Below are positions 5,902 to 6,886 of a stretch of DNA of 6,886 bases, one piece after another (the stretch's first letter is position 1; each line of letters begins with the position of its first letter). The translations under genes were made by a program, and so were the position numbers. The notes beneath the pieces were generated by a model that was given only the letters and a program-made list of their open reading frames with translations, did not search any database and was not told the DNA's origin. This DNA is from Candidatus Zixiibacteriota bacterium (GTDB lineage: Bacteria > Zixibacteria > MSB-5A5 > GN15 > JACZUZ01): contig JACZUZ010000106.1 of assembly GCA_022572905.1 (NCBI GenBank), positions 1 through 6,886 of the forward strand, in the 5' to 3' direction.

Positions 5902-6828
5902 TTAGTCAGCGTCGGCGCGATCTAGATTGCGCGCTTTGTCGAAAGCATTGTCTGAAGATGGCTCGATCAACTCAACGACCTGACCGAACGGATCTCGCAG
6001 AGCGGTGTAGTCGCCAACCGGAGCATGAGTAACGATTTCGTCATAGAGAAACTTATATCCTAATTTTTTCAGCTCTTTAACACGTTCGCGGATATTGTCA
6101 ACAGTTATGATTATGAACGCGCCGGTCTTTCCGGGATATTCCAAAGGCACAGTTGTTTCGGATTCATGGAGTATTAGTTCTATATCACGGCTATCCAGCG
6201 GAACCACCGGCGGCCAATACTTGTCTGTGGTACCGTTTATGCCGAGCGCTGCGTAGAAACTCCGCGCGCTTTCCAGATCGGTTATAGGAAGTCCCACATT
6301 AAAAAGCGCTGATTTTTGGATAGAACCAAACTTCGGATCAAGTTCCAGAACATTCATAAAGTTTCCAAATGGATCAAGGCATCGCAGAGACTTGCCCAAT
6401 GCAAAATCTTCCGGCTCATCATCGAGGAGCGTTGCGTCACTCGCTTTGAGCCTCTCGATCGCCTGCGCTAAATTCGGAACCTGCCAGTTAACATACGTCA
6501 CGCTCTTGGAGGGACGCGCTTGCGCTTTTTTATCAACCGCATAGAGCAGGATATGTCCACCGTCATTCTTGAGCGAAACAACCACGGGATAGTATTCACG
6601 CGTAGCTATTTCCATTCCAAGAATTTTTGTGTAGAAATTTATGGCTTTGTCAAGATCGGTGACATTAATCTGAACCGCCCAGATCGCAGGCGGTTGTTTT
6701 GCTTCGCTATTGGTCTCAGCCTCTAGCTCAACGGAGTTTGCGCCAACTGCGAGAGACATTACTCCCATTGAGGCTAGTGTTATCACATACTTAACGAATC
6801 CTGGTTCATTTGTTATTTCTGCAAACAT
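5902..6828 (-). CDS. Exported tandem VOC (glyoxalase/bleomycin-resistance fold) protein
   Basis: A protein of 308 residues from the ATG at 6828, chosen because AAAGGA lies eight bases upstream; an in-frame TTG at 6885 would add 19 residues but has no visible support. Residues about 11-30 look like a signal peptide or anchor (F-V-K-Y then V-I-T-L-A-S-M-G-V-M-S-L-A-V-G-A). Two VOC domains follow at about 50-165 and 173-290, each opening with a T-D-L-(D/E)-x-A-x-x-F-Y motif and closing with D-P-F-G-(N/Q). Compared with GloA-type metal sites, the first-strand His is replaced by Ala51 in domain 1 and Asn177 in domain 2. The late Glu is Asn159 in domain 1 but kept as Glu286 in domain 2. A classical lactoylglutathione lyase is therefore unlikely; binding, or a different metal or substrate chemistry, is possible. 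The family call is firm, the activity unknown. Confidence 0.85.
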   Translation of the reverse strand: MFAEITNEPGFVKYVITLASMGVMSLAVGANSVELEAETNSEAKQPPAIWAVQINVTDLDKAINFYTKILGMEIATREYYPVVVSLKNDGGHILLYAVDKKAQARPSKSVTYVNWQVPNLAQAIERLKASDATLLDDEPEDFALGKSLRCLDPFGNFMNVLELDPKFGSIQKSALFNVGLPITDLESARSFYAALGINGTTDKYWPPVVPLDSRDIELILHESETTVPLEYPGKTGAFIIITVDNIRERVKELKKLGYKFLYDEIVTHAPVGDYTALRDPFGQVVELIEPSSDNAFDKARNLDRADAD

Positions 6829-6836
6829 TGTAGATG

Positions 6837-6842
6837 TCCTTT
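6837..6842 (-). promoter_or_regulatory. Ribosome binding site of the VOC gene
   Basis: AAAGGA on the minus strand, eight bases before the ATG at 6828. It decides in favour of this start over the in-frame TTG at 6885. Confidence 0.6.
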
Positions 6843-6870
6843 GTTTTGTGATGAGCGCTTCACGTCGCCA

Positions 6871-6876
6871 ATCATA
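6871..6876 (-). promoter_or_regulatory. Candidate -10 box of the VOC gene promoter
   Basis: TATGAT on the minus strand matches five of six bases of TATAAT and would start a leader of about 35 bases. The matching -35 box would fall just outside the window, so this cannot be tested here. Confidence 0.3.
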
Positions 6877-6886
6877 GTTTATCAAT

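Noticed and set aside
6829..6885. N-terminal extension of the VOC protein from TTG at 6885
   Set aside because: No ribosome site is seen for TTG at the window edge, while the ATG at 6828 has AAAGGA at eight bases and starts a plausible signal sequence.

Overview
The window looks like a stretch of chromosome from an uncultured, Gram-negative-type bacterium of the FCB group or a neighbouring candidate phylum (Zixibacteria-, Marinimicrobia- or KSB1-like). This placement is inference. It rests on a secreted repeat protein ending in the NYPNPFNP plus FlgD-Ig/T9SS-like tail, a carboxypeptidase-regulatory/DUF5686 outer-membrane protein otherwise typical of Bacteroidetes, and base composition near 50% GC by eye. 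I see no phage, transposon, CRISPR, tRNA or rRNA signature.

Layout, left to right. (1) 1-1346 (+): 3' part of a secreted 52-residue-repeat protein with a C-terminal sorting-like domain; its 5' end is outside the window. (2) 1466-1894 (+): a four-helix DoxX-family membrane protein with a good ribosome binding site. (3) 1943-2698 (-): a peptidoglycan-binding plus CHAP amidase/endopeptidase with no signal peptide. (4) 2774-5185 (-): an 803-residue outer-membrane protein with a signal peptide, a carboxypeptidase-like regulatory domain, a DUF5686 region and a C-terminal beta-barrel. (5) 5302-5892 (+): a membrane-anchored thioredoxin-like protein with CEPC, divergent from (4) across 116 bp. (6) 5902-6828 (-): an exported tandem-VOC (glyoxalase-fold) protein, convergent with (5) across 9 bp. 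All complete products except the CHAP protein appear to work in or beyond the inner membrane, so the region reads as a set of envelope genes. It is not an obvious single pathway.

Two pieces of unexplained structure stand out, both at the CHAP gene. First, an exact 18-bp direct repeat occurs once in frame at the linker between the peptidoglycan-binding and CHAP domains, and again four bases after the stop codon, so the catalytic half is bracketed by identical sequence. Second, the only usable start of this gene (TTG) lies in the T-tract of a strong intrinsic-terminator-like hairpin. It also overlaps the TGA of a four-codon mini-ORF inside that hairpin. This suggests attenuation, a hairpin-bridged Shine-Dalgarno sequence, translational coupling, or a one-base indel in the T run. 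No complete new multi-gene system is visible here; these are the leads I would follow.
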